Numbered from the stretch's first letter, positions 8,629 to 16,988 are shown. The stretch: 64,000 nucleotides of DNA from Nocardia ignorata NBRC 108230 (GCF_001612905.1 NZ_BDBI01000008.1:1-64000); one strand, 5' to 3'. Notes: a model not told the origin generated them from the letters alone. Program-made: numbers and translations.

Positions 8629-8964
8629 ATGGCCGAGACACAGGTCGACGACGAACTCTGGGACGAATTCCATCGCGTGGTGAACATGTCCTCACGCGAG
8701 CTGAGCGACTGGTTGCGCACCGCGGCGGCGGGCACTGACGCGGAACGGGAGCCGGATCTGTCCGGACCCGAGATCGGCAGGCACGTGCTGGCGATCCTCG
8801 GTAAACGCCGCACCGACGTGACCGCCGACGATGTGGCGGTCATGCGGCAGGTGGTCGACGAGATCAACGCCTCGCGCCGAGCCGATCTGGAACCCGTCGC
8901 CGGTGAGGCACAGTTCCGGCACCGGCTCATGAGCCTCGGCCACGATCCGTTGAAAGCGCCCTGA
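8629..8964 (+). CDS. DUF3140-family protein
   Basis: This 111-aa soluble protein matches the DUF3140 pattern: ELWDEFHRVVNMSSRELSDWL near the N-terminus, GRHVLAILGKRRTDVT in the middle, and the RHRLMSLGHDPLK end. Family members are small actinobacterial proteins sometimes described as DNA-associated, and the function is not established. The start ATG 8629 has GGAGG 9-13 nt upstream. It probably forms an operon with the DUF2795 gene. The next gene is convergent and ends 12 bp away. Confidence 0.82.
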   Translation: MAETQVDDELWDEFHRVVNMSSRELSDWLRTAAAGTDAEREPDLSGPEIGRHVLAILGKRRTDVTADDVAVMRQVVDEINASRRADLEPVAGEAQFRHRLMSLGHDPLKAP

Positions 8965-8976
8965 CCGGGACCTGGG

Positions 8977-10077
8977 TCACCGTTGTTTCGTGGCCGGGAT
9001 CCGCGATGTATCCGCCAGCCCGCTTCCCGTCACCAGCGGAAGGTCGAGCGTGGTGCGGATGCCCGCCGGTGCGGCGACGACGGCGGGGATGGCGTTGACC
9101 AGGCGCATCGCGGTGCCGACGAGGCTGGCGTGGTTGTGGTCGCCGTGGTCGCTGAACATGGCCAGATCGAGGGTGTAGTTCGGCTCGCCGGTGACCTCCA
9201 CCCGATAGGAACCGCCGGCCCGGGCGGGCTGAGGCCAGTCGGGCGCGAGATCGGCGCGCAACCGGGTGACGTGCTCGAGCACCGTGACGGCGCGAGCACC
9301 CACCATGCCGCGCACTTCGAATCGCAGTGCCGCCGCCGTACCCGCCTCGATGGTGCCGGAGTCGATGTCGAAGGTCTCCGGGGCGGGCAACCGCTGGTAC
9401 TCCTGGGTGACGGCGTCGAGTTCGATGCCGAGCCCGGCCGCGAGCTGACGCACGACGCTGCCCCAGGCCAGCGACAGCACCCCCGGCTGCAACAGCAGCG
9501 GCGTCTCGGTCATCGGCTTGCCGAACCCCATGATGTCGAACATGACCGCCGGATTGTCGTAGGTCGAGTAGTCGACGATCTCGAGGCAGCGCACCTGCTC
9601 GACGTACCGGCAGGTGCCGAGCAGGGCGAGGGGGAGCAGATCATTGGCGAACCCGGGGTCGATCCCGTTGACGAACAGCGACGAATCACCCTGTGCCGCA
9701 GCCTCTTCGATGGGATCGAGGAGCTCCGCCGGAAGCACACCCCACGGGTACTGCAGGAACACCGGTGCGCTGGCCACCACATCGATGCCCGCGGCGAGCA
9801 GCCTGCGCAGGTCTTCGAGCGCCTCGGGTAGCCGGTTGTCGGTCATCGCGGTGTATACGACACAGTCGGGACGACGCGCCAGCACCTCCTCGATGCCGGT
9901 GGTGGCCGGCACGCCGGACGGGGTGGCGAGTCCTGCCAATTCGGCCGCGTCGAGACCGACCTTGTCGGGGCCGGAAACATGGACCCCGATCAGCTCGAAC
10001 CGCGGGTCCGTGAGCACACCCGCCAACGCGTGCCTTCCGACATTGCCTGTACCCCAGTGGATTACGCGAACAGTCAT
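8977..10077 (-). CDS. NAD(P)-dependent dehydrogenase of the dihydrodipicolinate-reductase-like family
   Basis: This is a 366-aa Rossmann-fold oxidoreductase. The nucleotide loop is VIHWGTGNVGRHAL at the N-terminus. ELIGVHVSGPDKVG follows, and the second half is an alpha/beta substrate domain ending with FSDHGDHNHASLVGTAMRLVNAIP. Close relatives in mycobacteria and Nocardia are annotated as dihydrodipicolinate reductase N-terminal-domain or amine-dehydrogenase-like proteins, and the physiological substrate is unknown. It lies 10 bp downstream of an SDR gene on the same strand, so the two are probably co-transcribed from the palindrome-bearing promoter region near 10.9 kb and controlled by the divergent IclR regulator. 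Confidence 0.8.
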   Translation of the reverse strand: MTVRVIHWGTGNVGRHALAGVLTDPRFELIGVHVSGPDKVGLDAAELAGLATPSGVPATTGIEEVLARRPDCVVYTAMTDNRLPEALEDLRRLLAAGIDVVASAPVFLQYPWGVLPAELLDPIEEAAAQGDSSLFVNGIDPGFANDLLPLALLGTCRYVEQVRCLEIVDYSTYDNPAVMFDIMGFGKPMTETPLLLQPGVLSLAWGSVVRQLAAGLGIELDAVTQEYQRLPAPETFDIDSGTIEAGTAAALRFEVRGMVGARAVTVLEHVTRLRADLAPDWPQPARAGGSYRVEVTGEPNYTLDLAMFSDHGDHNHASLVGTAMRLVNAIPAVVAAPAGIRTTLDLPLVTGSGLADTSRIPATKQR

Positions 10078-10087
10078 GATGTGGTCC

Positions 10088-10879
10088 TCACAGATCAGGA
10101 AGCGGAATCGTCAGATTGGGTGCGATCAGGCCGCCGTCGACCTCGAGCACCTTGCCGGTGAGAAACGACCCGGCGGGCGAGGCGAGATATACCGCCGCCG
10201 CCGCGATATCGGTGGGCTCACCGAGGCGCCGCAGTGGCGTCGCCTGTTCCATCTGGCCGCGCATCTGCTCGTTGCCCGCGACGACCGCCAGCGCCGAGGT
10301 GAGGATCGAACCGGGTGCGATGGCGTTGACCCGCACCCGCGGGCTCAGATCGGCCGCGGCGGTACGCGTGTAGTGGGCAAGCGCGGCCTTGGCCGTCGCG
10401 TACGCGGCGAACGCGCGCCCGGGTAACCGGCCCATGGTCGAGGTGATGTTGATGATCGAACCACCCTCGGCCGTGGCGAGCATCTTCGGCACCGCGGCCC
10501 GCACCAGAGCGTGCGCGGTGCCGACATTGAAGGTGAAGGCCTCGGCCAGGTCCTCGGGAGTGGTGTCCAGCAACGGTTTCGGCAGCGCCCCACCGACATT
10601 GTTGACGGCGATGTCGAGGCGCCCGAACCGCTCGACCGCCACCTCGGCGAGCGCGGCGGCGGCCGCCGGGTCGGCGAGGTCTGCGACCACGACCTCCGCT
10701 CGTCGGCCGGCGGCCGCCACCTGCTCGGCGACCGCACGCAGATCCGACTCGGTCCGCGCGGCGATCACCACATCGGCGCCCGCCTCGGCGAATCCGACGG
10801 CGATCGCGGCCCCGAGTCCGCGTCCTGCCCCGGTGACGACGGCGACGCGGTCGTCGAGCCGGAAGTGATCGAGAATCAT
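10088..10879 (-). CDS. SDR-family oxidoreductase
   Basis: This is a classical short-chain dehydrogenase/reductase of 263 aa. The cofactor motif is [13 protein letters not shown] (TGxxxGxG), the structural motif is NNVGG, and the catalytic Ser in INITSTMG is followed by YATAK (YxxxK). The acidic region ending [15 protein letters not shown] is the usual SDR C-terminus. Arg in AARTES after the second strand favours NADP(H). It is first in a two-gene unit with the dihydrodipicolinate-reductase-like gene and divergent from an IclR regulator, so the pair probably degrades or modifies a small carbonyl compound that serves as inducer. The substrate cannot be read from sequence. Confidence 0.85.
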   Translation of the reverse strand: MILDHFRLDDRVAVVTGAGRGLGAAIAVGFAEAGADVVIAARTESDLRAVAEQVAAAGRRAEVVVADLADPAAAAALAEVAVERFGRLDIAVNNVGGALPKPLLDTTPEDLAEAFTFNVGTAHALVRAAVPKMLATAEGGSIINITSTMGRLPGRAFAAYATAKAALAHYTRTAAADLSPRVRVNAIAPGSILTSALAVVAGNEQMRGQMEQATPLRRLGEPTDIAAAAVYLASPAGSFLTGKVLEVDGGLIAPNLTIPLPDL

Positions 10880-10894
10880 GAAAGCCCCTCAGGC

Positions 10895-10930
10895 GTCGAA
10901 TATTCGACTAAAGTGTGGCGAATAGTCGAA
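10895..10930. promoter_or_regulatory. Palindromic operator between SDR unit and IclR gene
   Basis: GTCGAATATTCGAC (10895-10908) is a perfect 14-bp palindrome. The half-site recurs further right: TTCGACTA (10903-10910) and TAGTCGAA (10923-10930) form an 8+8 inverted repeat over 12 bp. The region therefore holds overlapping dimer sites, midway between the divergent starts at 10879 and 10971. The likely ligand is the IclR-type protein encoded next to it. Confidence 0.68.
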
Positions 10931-10970
10931 GCAGTGTAGGGCGGGGCGACCCCGCGGACAAGAGGTTGTC

Positions 10971-11831
10971 ATGGTGCAGTCGGCATCGCCGCCGACCCGG
11001 CGGGTCGTCGAGGTGATGGAGTTGCTCGCGAGCGCGGGCAAGCCGCTCACGGCCTCGGAGGTCGCGACGGCACTGTCACTGGCGCGCGCCACGGTCACCG
11101 CCGTCCTCACCGAACTCGCCGCGGCCGGATGGGTGCGCCGGGACGGGGAACGCCGCTTCCGCCCCGGTCCAGCCCTGGCGGCTCTGTCTCCGGCGGAATC
11201 CGAACTGCCCGAGGCGGCCGTGCGGGCGGAACTGCGGACGCTCGCGGTCGCGGCGGGCTGCGGGGTGACGCTGAGCAGGATCGAACGCGCCACCCTGACC
11301 GTCGTCGCGAAGGAGTACGCACCGGATGCCCGTGTGGTGCCGGGACTCACTGTGGGTCAATCGATTCCGCTGGCCTATCCCGCGGGCGCGGCCGTGATGC
11401 CGTGGCGCGCGGAGGCCGAGCGTGCCGCGTGGTCGAAGACCGCTCCCGGCGAGGCCGCGGCACTGCTGGAATTCGTGCGGGCCAACGGGTGCGCGCTCTT
11501 CCGTCCCGACTCCGACGACGCGGGCGTTGTCGACGTGCTCGCCGACCTGCTCGGCGCCCTCGGCGCGGAACTCCTGCAACCCGACCTGCGCGCCCGCGTC
11601 CTGCGCCAGCTCGCTCGTCTTACCGCCCGCCCGTATCGCGACACCGAATTCACCGGCGACGATCCGCTGCCCGTGAGCTACCTGTCGGCCCCGGTGTTCG
11701 CCGGCGGCGCCGCACCCTACGAACTGCAGCTCGGCCCGTTGCGCCCGGCCGTCGGCCGCGCCGAGCGAATGGTGTATGTCGAGGCGATAACCGCAGGGGC
11801 CCAAGCGATGTCGGTCGCGCTGGGCAGGTAG
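10971..11831 (+). CDS. IclR-family transcriptional regulator
   Basis: This 286-aa regulator has an N-terminal winged helix (about residues 8-62: VVEVMELLASAGKPLTASEV, then LARATVTAVLTELAAAGWV) and a C-terminal effector-binding domain of about 200 residues, weakly conserved. The arrangement and length fit IclR proteins. It is transcribed away from the SDR/dehydrogenase pair across a region with a repeated TCGAA-type palindrome, so it is the obvious candidate regulator of that unit and of itself. The C-terminal domain lacks any feature that identifies the ligand. Confidence 0.78.
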   Translation: MVQSASPPTRRVVEVMELLASAGKPLTASEVATALSLARATVTAVLTELAAAGWVRRDGERRFRPGPALAALSPAESELPEAAVRAELRTLAVAAGCGVTLSRIERATLTVVAKEYAPDARVVPGLTVGQSIPLAYPAGAAVMPWRAEAERAAWSKTAPGEAAALLEFVRANGCALFRPDSDDAGVVDVLADLLGALGAELLQPDLRARVLRQLARLTARPYRDTEFTGDDPLPVSYLSAPVFAGGAAPYELQLGPLRPAVGRAERMVYVEAITAGAQAMSVALGR

Positions 11832-11834
11832 TTC

Positions 11835-12320
11835 TCAGGCGGGCCGAGGCGTCAGGATCACCACCGGTATCCGGCGTTCGGTCCACGCCTGATAGGTGTC
11901 GAAATCGGCGTACAGGTCGACCAGTGCCGGCCACAGCCGAGCCCGCTGCTCGTCGTCGGCGACCACCGCCCGCACGGCCCGGCGCTCACGCCCGATCTGC
12001 ACGTGCGTGTCCGGGTGTACGCACAGGTTCCGGTACCACTGCGGATGATTCGCCAACCCGCCCTGGGAGGCGACGACCACGATATCGGCGCCGTCGACCA
12101 GGTAGAGCAGTGGAACAGTGAACTGCTTGCCCGACTTACGGCCGCGATGCTCGAGCAACAGGGTGGGCACCGGCTTGCGGAAGCCCGCGCCGATGCGCCA
12201 GGTGCCGCCGATGCGCCCACCGGTGCGCCGGTAGATCGCCACCTGCGCGCGGCCGACGATCCGGAAGATCTTGGGCAGCACGGGGTGATCGAGCTGACGC
12301 GGTCGCGGCGGTGTGGTCAC
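11835..12320 (-). CDS. Deazaflavin (F420)-dependent nitroreductase-like protein
   Basis: This 161-aa split-barrel protein is of the Ddn/Rv3547-like family, which uses F420 and reduces quinones or nitroaromatics. Family marks are PTLLLEHRGRKSGKQFTVPLLYL, VVASQGGLANHPQWYRNL and the VQIGRERRAVRAV strand. The start is a GTG at 12320 with a GTTGGTGA-like upstream region. An inverted repeat sits immediately upstream, shared with the divergent DUF1304 gene. It converges with the IclR gene, 3 bp from its stop. Confidence 0.85.
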   Translation of the reverse strand: MTTPPRPRQLDHPVLPKIFRIVGRAQVAIYRRTGGRIGGTWRIGAGFRKPVPTLLLEHRGRKSGKQFTVPLLYLVDGADIVVVASQGGLANHPQWYRNLCVHPDTHVQIGRERRAVRAVVADDEQRARLWPALVDLYADFDTYQAWTERRIPVVILTPRPA

Positions 12321-12326
12321 TCACCA

Positions 12327-12356
12327 ACCATACATAGTGCTGCTCGTTTGTATGGT
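12327..12356. promoter_or_regulatory. Inverted repeat ACCATACA-N14-TGTATGGT
   Basis: Perfect 8-bp arms at 12327-12334 and 12349-12356, 7 bp upstream of the F420-type gene start and about 107 bp before the DUF1304 start. It is probably a regulator-binding site in the divergent promoter region. No regulator gene is adjacent. Confidence 0.45.
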
Positions 12357-12462
12357 CTGTTTCTCGTGTCCCGCCGCGAGTCGGCGCGGGATCAGGGGCT
12401 GCTGGCGGTGAATAATCACCTCGGAAGCCCGGTAGGTCCGGACGGCGGCGAGAGGTGCGACG

Positions 12463-12846
12463 ATGACCGCGATCGGTTTGATCTTCACCGGGGTGGCGGT
12501 GCTTCTGCACGCCTACATCTTCGTGATGGAGTCGCTGCAATGGACGGCTCCGAGCACCCGGCGGACCTTCGGGATGACGGCCGCCGAGGCCGAGTCCACC
12601 ACGGAGATGGCCTTCAATCAGGGCTTCTACAACCTCTTCCTGGCCGTCGTCGCGGCCATTGGGATGGGGTTCACCGCCTTCGGCGACAAGGGCATCGGGC
12701 TCGCGCTCGTGCTCGCGGGAGCCGGGTCGATGGTCGCGGCGGGTGTCGTCCTGCTCGCGTCTTCGCCGAGCAAGGCACGCCCGGCCCTGATCCAGTTGGT
12801 CCCGCCGCTGATCGGCTGCGTCGCGCTGGTGATCGCCCGCTTCTGA
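12463..12846 (+). CDS. DUF1304 membrane protein
   Basis: This is a 127-aa protein with four transmembrane segments. The DUF1304 family signature is the first segment GVAVLLHAYIFVMESLQW, the conserved EMAFNQGFYNLFLAV in the second, and a closing LIQLVPPLIGCVALVI. The function of the family is unknown. It is a single-gene unit divergent from the F420-type gene. Confidence 0.85.
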   Translation: MTAIGLIFTGVAVLLHAYIFVMESLQWTAPSTRRTFGMTAAEAESTTEMAFNQGFYNLFLAVVAAIGMGFTAFGDKGIGLALVLAGAGSMVAAGVVLLASSPSKARPALIQLVPPLIGCVALVIARF

Positions 12847-12877
12847 ACTCGTCGGTAACCACACCTTCCGCTGGAGT

Positions 12878-12892
12878 AGTAACAGTGTTACT
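12878..12892. promoter_or_regulatory. Palindrome AGTAACA-G-TGTTACT before the lipase/cholesterol-oxidase operon
   Basis: A perfect 7-1-7 inverted repeat lies 100 bp upstream of the lipase start. Palindromes of this size are typical of TetR-family dimers, and a TetR gene closes the operon at 15957-16625. The short gap after the DUF1304 stop contains no other feature. Confidence 0.6.
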
Positions 12893-12991
12893 CTTCCCCG
12901 CGGCGCAGGTGTGATGGGCCTCATGGTTCCTTTCATCTGCGGCGTGAATCACTCCGGCGACGTCGCCGGGCGGTGGAAGGAAAGGTTCTCG

Positions 12992-14320
12992 ATGGATCAG
13001 CAGGTTATCGGGCGACGACGGCCGAAGACAGGCCGCGTCGTCCTGGGAGCAGCCGTTGCCTGCGCGATGGCGGCCACCGTCATGGTCGCGCAGACCGATG
13101 CCTCGTCGGCCGAGCCGGTTGGCTCGTTCTACACCCCGCCCGCGCAGATCCCGCAGGAACCCGGCGCCATCGTCAAGACCGCCCCGATGACCCTGCTCGC
13201 CACCCCGCCCACCGACAAGGGCTGGCCGGGCGCCGCCCAGCACGTCATGTACACCTCACGCCTGCAGGACGGGTCGCCCGTCGCGGTGTCGGGTACCTAC
13301 CTCGAACCGACCGGCCCCTGGCTCGGTGCCGGCCCGCGCCCGACCGTCGTCATCGCACCCGGCACCTCGGGCCAGGCCGACCGGTGCGCCATGTCGCAGG
13401 CGTTCTCCACCGGCCTGAGCGTGCACACCGATCCCGCGCTCGGCCTGTCGGCGAACCAGGAACTGCCGTCCTCGGCGGTGTGGAGCCGGCTCGGCGCCCG
13501 CGTGCTCGTCACCGACTACATCGGACTCGGCACCCCGGGCATCCACACCTACGCCAATCGCATCGAGAGCGCCCACGCGGTGCTCGACGGCGCACGAGCG
13601 GCACATCGCCTGGCGGGGGTCGGCCCGGAGACACCGGTGGTGCTGTGGGGCTACTCGCAGGGCGGCGGTTCGACCGCGGCCGCCGCGGAGATGGCGCCGG
13701 ACTACGCACCGGAACTCACGGTGAAGGGCACCTGGGCGGGTGGCCCCGTCGCCGACCTGTCCGCGATCCTCGCCAAGATCGACGGCGCCTTGATCAGCGG
13801 TGCCATCGGCTTCGCCGTGAACGGCATGGTCGCCCGCTACCCCGAGCTGAACGCGGCCGTCGACCGGGTCATCAGCCCGTCTGGCCGCGACATGCTCGCC
13901 ACCCTGAGCGACTCGTGCATCGCCGACCTCATCACCCGACACCCGTTCCTGAAGACCACGACGCTGACCAAGGACGGTCGCACGCTGACCGAACACCTGG
14001 CCGAAATGCCCGAAGCCGCAGCGGCTCTGGAAGAGCTGCGGGTCGGCTCGATGACCCCGGCCACGCCGGTGCTCATCACCAGCGGGCTCAACGACGACAC
14101 CGTCCCCTACGGCCAGGCCCGCGCGCTCGCCGAGACCTGGTGCGCCAAGGGCGCAACGGTCACCTTCCGCACCAACGAGCTGCCGCCGATCCTGCCCGGG
14201 ACCACCATCCCGAACCATTTCGGTCCCGAGATGATCGACGGTTTCGGTCCCGACAACGCGATCACCTATCTGCTCGATCGCCTCGCGGACAAGCCGGTCA
14301 CCGGCTGCACCTTCGACTGA
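12992..14320 (+). CDS. Secreted lipase (LIP-family alpha/beta hydrolase)
   Basis: This is a 442-aa exported hydrolase. A basic N-terminus (RRRPKTGR) and hydrophobic stretch VVLGAAVACAMAATVMVA form a signal peptide with probable cleavage near SSA-EP. The nucleophile elbow is WGYSQGGGS (Ser about 221), and the Asp/His partners are probably in GLNDDTVPYG and PNHFG. The overall pattern matches the fungal/actinobacterial secretory lipase family (LIP). The start ATG 12992 follows GGAAGGAAAGG. A longer frame to 12911 exists but has no ribosome site and spoils the signal peptide. The cholesterol-oxidase-like gene follows after 20 bp, so the pair may hydrolyse sterol esters and oxidise the freed sterol outside the cell. 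Confidence 0.85.
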   Translation: MDQQVIGRRRPKTGRVVLGAAVACAMAATVMVAQTDASSAEPVGSFYTPPAQIPQEPGAIVKTAPMTLLATPPTDKGWPGAAQHVMYTSRLQDGSPVAVSGTYLEPTGPWLGAGPRPTVVIAPGTSGQADRCAMSQAFSTGLSVHTDPALGLSANQELPSSAVWSRLGARVLVTDYIGLGTPGIHTYANRIESAHAVLDGARAAHRLAGVGPETPVVLWGYSQGGGSTAAAAEMAPDYAPELTVKGTWAGGPVADLSAILAKIDGALISGAIGFAVNGMVARYPELNAAVDRVISPSGRDMLATLSDSCIADLITRHPFLKTTTLTKDGRTLTEHLAEMPEAAAALEELRVGSMTPATPVLITSGLNDDTVPYGQARALAETWCAKGATVTFRTNELPPILPGTTIPNHFGPEMIDGFGPDNAITYLLDRLADKPVTGCTFD

Positions 14321-14340
14321 CTTCTTGCGAGGAAATCCCC

Positions 14341-15933
14341 GTGAATACGTTCTCCCGCCGCAGCATGCTCGCGGCCGGGGCGGCGCTGGGCGGCATGCTG
14401 CTCGGCGCCCGCCCGGGCCTCGCCGCGCCGATTCCGGCGCGCACCGGCACCATTCCCCTGACTCGTGAGGACCATCGGGTCATCGTCATCGGCTCCGGAT
14501 TCGGTGGCGGCGTCAGCGCTCTGCGGCTGGCGCGGGCGGGCGTGCCGGTCACCGTGCTCGAACGCGGGCTGCGCTGGCCGACCGGCCCGAACGCCGAAAC
14601 CTTCCCGCGCGCGTCCGCGCCGGACAAGCGGATGCTGTGGTGCCGGTCGAGCCCGAACCTGTTCGGGCGCCCCCTGCTCGTCGAGCCCTATGCCGGGTTA
14701 ATCGAGGCAGTGACCGGTGAGAACATGACCGCCCTGTGCGCCGCCGGTGTCGGTGGCGGTTCGCTGGTCTACCAGGGCATGTCGCTGCAGCCCGCGCAGG
14801 ATGTGTTCGAGGCGCACTTCCCGCAGGAACTGGACTGGGCGCGGATGAACCGGGTCCACTACCCGAGGGTGGCGGCGATGCTCGGCCTCGCCGAGGCGCC
14901 CGACGAGTTGGTGAACACCGAGAACTACCGTGTCGCGAGAATTTTCGCCGAACGGGTGCGCCGGGCCGGGCTGCCGCTGTCGAAGATCCCGATGCCCATC
15001 GACTGGAACTTCGCCCTCGCCGAACTGCGCGGGGAGATGAAGGCCTCCTACACCAACGGCGACGGTGCGATGGGGGTCAACAACGGCGGCAAGCATTCCG
15101 TCGACGTCACCTATATCGCCGCCGCCGAGGCCACCGGCAACTGCCGGGTGAAGACCCTGCACGAGGTCACCGACGTCGAGCGCGCGGCCGACGGCCGCTG
15201 GGTCGTGCACGTGCAACGGCTCGACACCGCCGGCGCCGTCGTCGAGCACAAGATCCTCACCACCGGCGCGCTCATCATGGCGGCCGGCAGCCTCAACACC
15301 ACCCGCCTGCTGGTCCGTGCCGGCGCCAAGGGGCTGATCCCCGACCTGCCCGACGACCTCGGCCGAGGCTGGGGAACCAATGCCGACCGCATCTACGTCT
15401 GGCGCGATCCGGCCGCGAATTTCGGTTCGGCACAGGGTGGTCCGGTGGTCTACGGCAGCAAGAACTGGCACGACCCGCACACCGCGCACACGGTGATCCA
15501 GGCGTCCATCCCGCCCGTGTCCTTCGATGCGGGCAGCACGATGCTCGTCGGCTACGGCGTGAGCGACAGCCGTGGTGCCTTCACCTACGACGCCGCACGC
15601 GACGAGGCCGTGCTGCGCTGGCCCGCCGACGGCGACCGGACCATCCAGGACAATCACATCGGACCGACGGTCGCGCGCATCGCGGGCACCGGCGCCACGC
15701 TGCTCGACACCAACACCCTGTTCCCCTCCACTTGGCACCCGCTCGGCGGTGCCAATATGGGCGCGGTGTGCGACCTGAACGGCCGCGTACACGACCAGCC
15801 GGGGCTCTACGTACTCGACGGCGCGCTGCTGCCGGGCAGCGCCGCCGCGTGTAATCCGTCCATGACCATCGCCGCCGTGGCCGAACGGGCCATGGACACC
15901 GTGGTCGACGAAGACATCGGGACTCGCATCTGA
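14341..15933 (+). CDS. Tat-exported GMC flavoenzyme, cholesterol-oxidase-like
   Basis: This is a 530-aa FAD oxidoreductase. The N-terminus carries a twin-arginine signal (FSRRSMLAAGAALGGML) ending in GLAAPIPA. The dinucleotide motif is VIVIGSGFGGGVSALRLA (about 47-64), the second FAD loop is GVGGGSLVYQGM, and the C-terminal substrate and oxygen site is WHPLGGANMG (about 465) followed by AACNPSMTIAAVAERAM. These are the marks of class-I cholesterol oxidases (GMC type, non-covalent FAD), which oxidise and isomerise 3-beta-hydroxysterols. The start is GTG 14341 with GAGGAAA upstream. Earlier in-frame positions overlap the lipase in another frame. It is co-transcribed with the lipase. Confidence 0.85.
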   Translation: MNTFSRRSMLAAGAALGGMLLGARPGLAAPIPARTGTIPLTREDHRVIVIGSGFGGGVSALRLARAGVPVTVLERGLRWPTGPNAETFPRASAPDKRMLWCRSSPNLFGRPLLVEPYAGLIEAVTGENMTALCAAGVGGGSLVYQGMSLQPAQDVFEAHFPQELDWARMNRVHYPRVAAMLGLAEAPDELVNTENYRVARIFAERVRRAGLPLSKIPMPIDWNFALAELRGEMKASYTNGDGAMGVNNGGKHSVDVTYIAAAEATGNCRVKTLHEVTDVERAADGRWVVHVQRLDTAGAVVEHKILTTGALIMAAGSLNTTRLLVRAGAKGLIPDLPDDLGRGWGTNADRIYVWRDPAANFGSAQGGPVVYGSKNWHDPHTAHTVIQASIPPVSFDAGSTMLVGYGVSDSRGAFTYDAARDEAVLRWPADGDRTIQDNHIGPTVARIAGTGATLLDTNTLFPSTWHPLGGANMGAVCDLNGRVHDQPGLYVLDGALLPGSAAACNPSMTIAAVAERAMDTVVDEDIGTRI

Positions 15934-15956
15934 GTTCCGTGCACTACCCTGTCCGG

Positions 15957-16625
15957 GTGGCACGAAGGGGCGAAGGCGATCCGGCGCGCAGGATCACCGA
16001 GGTGACCCTCACGCTGCTCGAGACCGAAGGGTACGAGGCGGTGCAGTTGCGCACCGTGGCCAGGCTCGCCCACGCGTCGCTGAGCACCGTCTACAAGCTC
16101 TACGCCACTCGCGACGAGCTGGTCCTCGCCGCCGTCGCGCAGTGGATGGCCACCAACACCTACACCGAACTCGAGCCGCCGCGCCCGGGTGAGTCGCTGG
16201 CCGAGGTGCTCATCCGGGTGATCCGCTACGTCTTCGAGCCGTGGGAGCGTCATCCACGGATGCTGGCCGCCTACCATCACGCCAGGTCGGGTCCCGGCGG
16301 CCAGCGCCTCGACAACCAGGGCTTCGCCGCCATCCTGCCCGTGGTCGCCCCGATGTTCGCCACCCTCGACAAGGACTACGCCGCCGATCTCGCGCTCGTC
16401 CTGTCGAACATGGTCTTCGCCCTGCTCGCCCGGTTCACGCACGGCGACCTCGATATCGCCGATATCGTGCCCGCCCTCGAGCGCGCCATCACCCGGCTCA
16501 CCGGTGACAACACGCCGCTGGCCGCCGCCGCGCTCCGGGTGACCACCGCCGACAGCGGTGATTTCGCGTGGAACTCCGGTTTCGGTTCGCCCTACTCGCC
16601 GGGCACCGCGACCGACGAGTCGTAA
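15957..16625 (+). CDS. TetR-family regulator (KstR-like DNA-binding helix)
   Basis: This is a 222-aa TetR repressor. The N-terminal helix-turn-helix region reads ITEVTLTLLETEGYEAVQLR then VARLAHASLSTVYKLYATRD. The GYEAVQLRTVA wording recalls KstR, but orthology cannot be claimed. The C-terminal ligand domain contains YHHARSGPGGQRLDNQGF. Start choice is weak: GTG 15957 and GTG 15939 both lack a clear ribosome site, and I prefer 15957 because ARRGEGDPARR is a typical TetR arm. It starts 23 bp after the cholesterol oxidase stop, so it is probably co-transcribed and autoregulatory through the palindrome at 12878-12892. Confidence 0.82.
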   Translation: MARRGEGDPARRITEVTLTLLETEGYEAVQLRTVARLAHASLSTVYKLYATRDELVLAAVAQWMATNTYTELEPPRPGESLAEVLIRVIRYVFEPWERHPRMLAAYHHARSGPGGQRLDNQGFAAILPVVAPMFATLDKDYAADLALVLSNMVFALLARFTHGDLDIADIVPALERAITRLTGDNTPLAAAALRVTTADSGDFAWNSGFGSPYSPGTATDES

Positions 16626-16689
16626 CTCCACCTCCCACACGCTCCGCGCCCACCGATGGGCCATTGCTGTCCGCGCGCGTCGATGATAC

Positions 16690-16707
16690 TGTCCAGACAG
16701 GTGTCCA
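16690..16707 (+). promoter_or_regulatory. CYP51-regulon operator, copy 1 (ferredoxin-CYP123 unit)
   Basis: TGTCCAGACAGGTGTCCA: half-sites TGTC, GACA, TGTC at 6-bp steps. It is identical to copies at 31630 and (reverse) 28660. It lies 55 bp upstream of the ferredoxin start. Confidence 0.8.
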
Positions 16708-16762
16708 GCTCGGTGTCTCGAAGCTGAGAACACCTGGGCGACAGGGGAAGGCGGGCGACGAG

Positions 16763-16987
16763 ATGAGCAGACGCATCGTCGTTGATCTGGATCTGTGTCA
16801 GGGGCACGCCGCGTGCCAGGAGGAAGCGCCGGAGGTGTTCACGGTGCCCAAACGCGGGAAGGTCGAAATCCTCGTCGAACGGCCGTCGAGCGCCCAGCAC
16901 GCGGCCGTCGCCGACGCGGTGACCTACTGCCCCACGCGGGCGCTGTCGATCGTCGACGACAGCGCGGCCGACGACGAAGGAGAATGA
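16763..16987 (+). CDS. 3Fe-4S ferredoxin, P450 redox partner
   Basis: This is a 74-aa ferredoxin. Three cysteines are spaced as C12-x5-C18 and C56-P, with Ala-Ala where a fourth ligand would stand (GHAAC), typical of [3Fe-4S] ferredoxins that feed bacterial P450s. The M. tuberculosis counterpart by type is Rv0763c, next to cyp51. Here it heads a four-gene unit (ferredoxin, SnoaL-like, unnamed 426-aa protein, CYP123-like P450), with 1 bp to the next gene. It is the only ferredoxin in the island, so it may serve all three P450s. A copy of the island operator precedes it. Confidence 0.92.
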   Translation: MSRRIVVDLDLCQGHAACQEEAPEVFTVPKRGKVEILVERPSSAQHAAVADAVTYCPTRALSIVDDSAADDEGE

Positions 16988-16988
16988 C

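Noticed and set aside
12973..15933. 986-codon open frame spanning lipase and cholesterol oxidase
   Set aside because: Its first half is a shadow of the lipase gene; only the part from GTG 14341 is the real oxidase.
15957..16625. TetR considered as the KstR orthologue and master of the whole steroid island
   Set aside because: The helix wording is only KstR-like, no KstR-type motif was seen at the island promoters, and the island has its own TetR and operator type.
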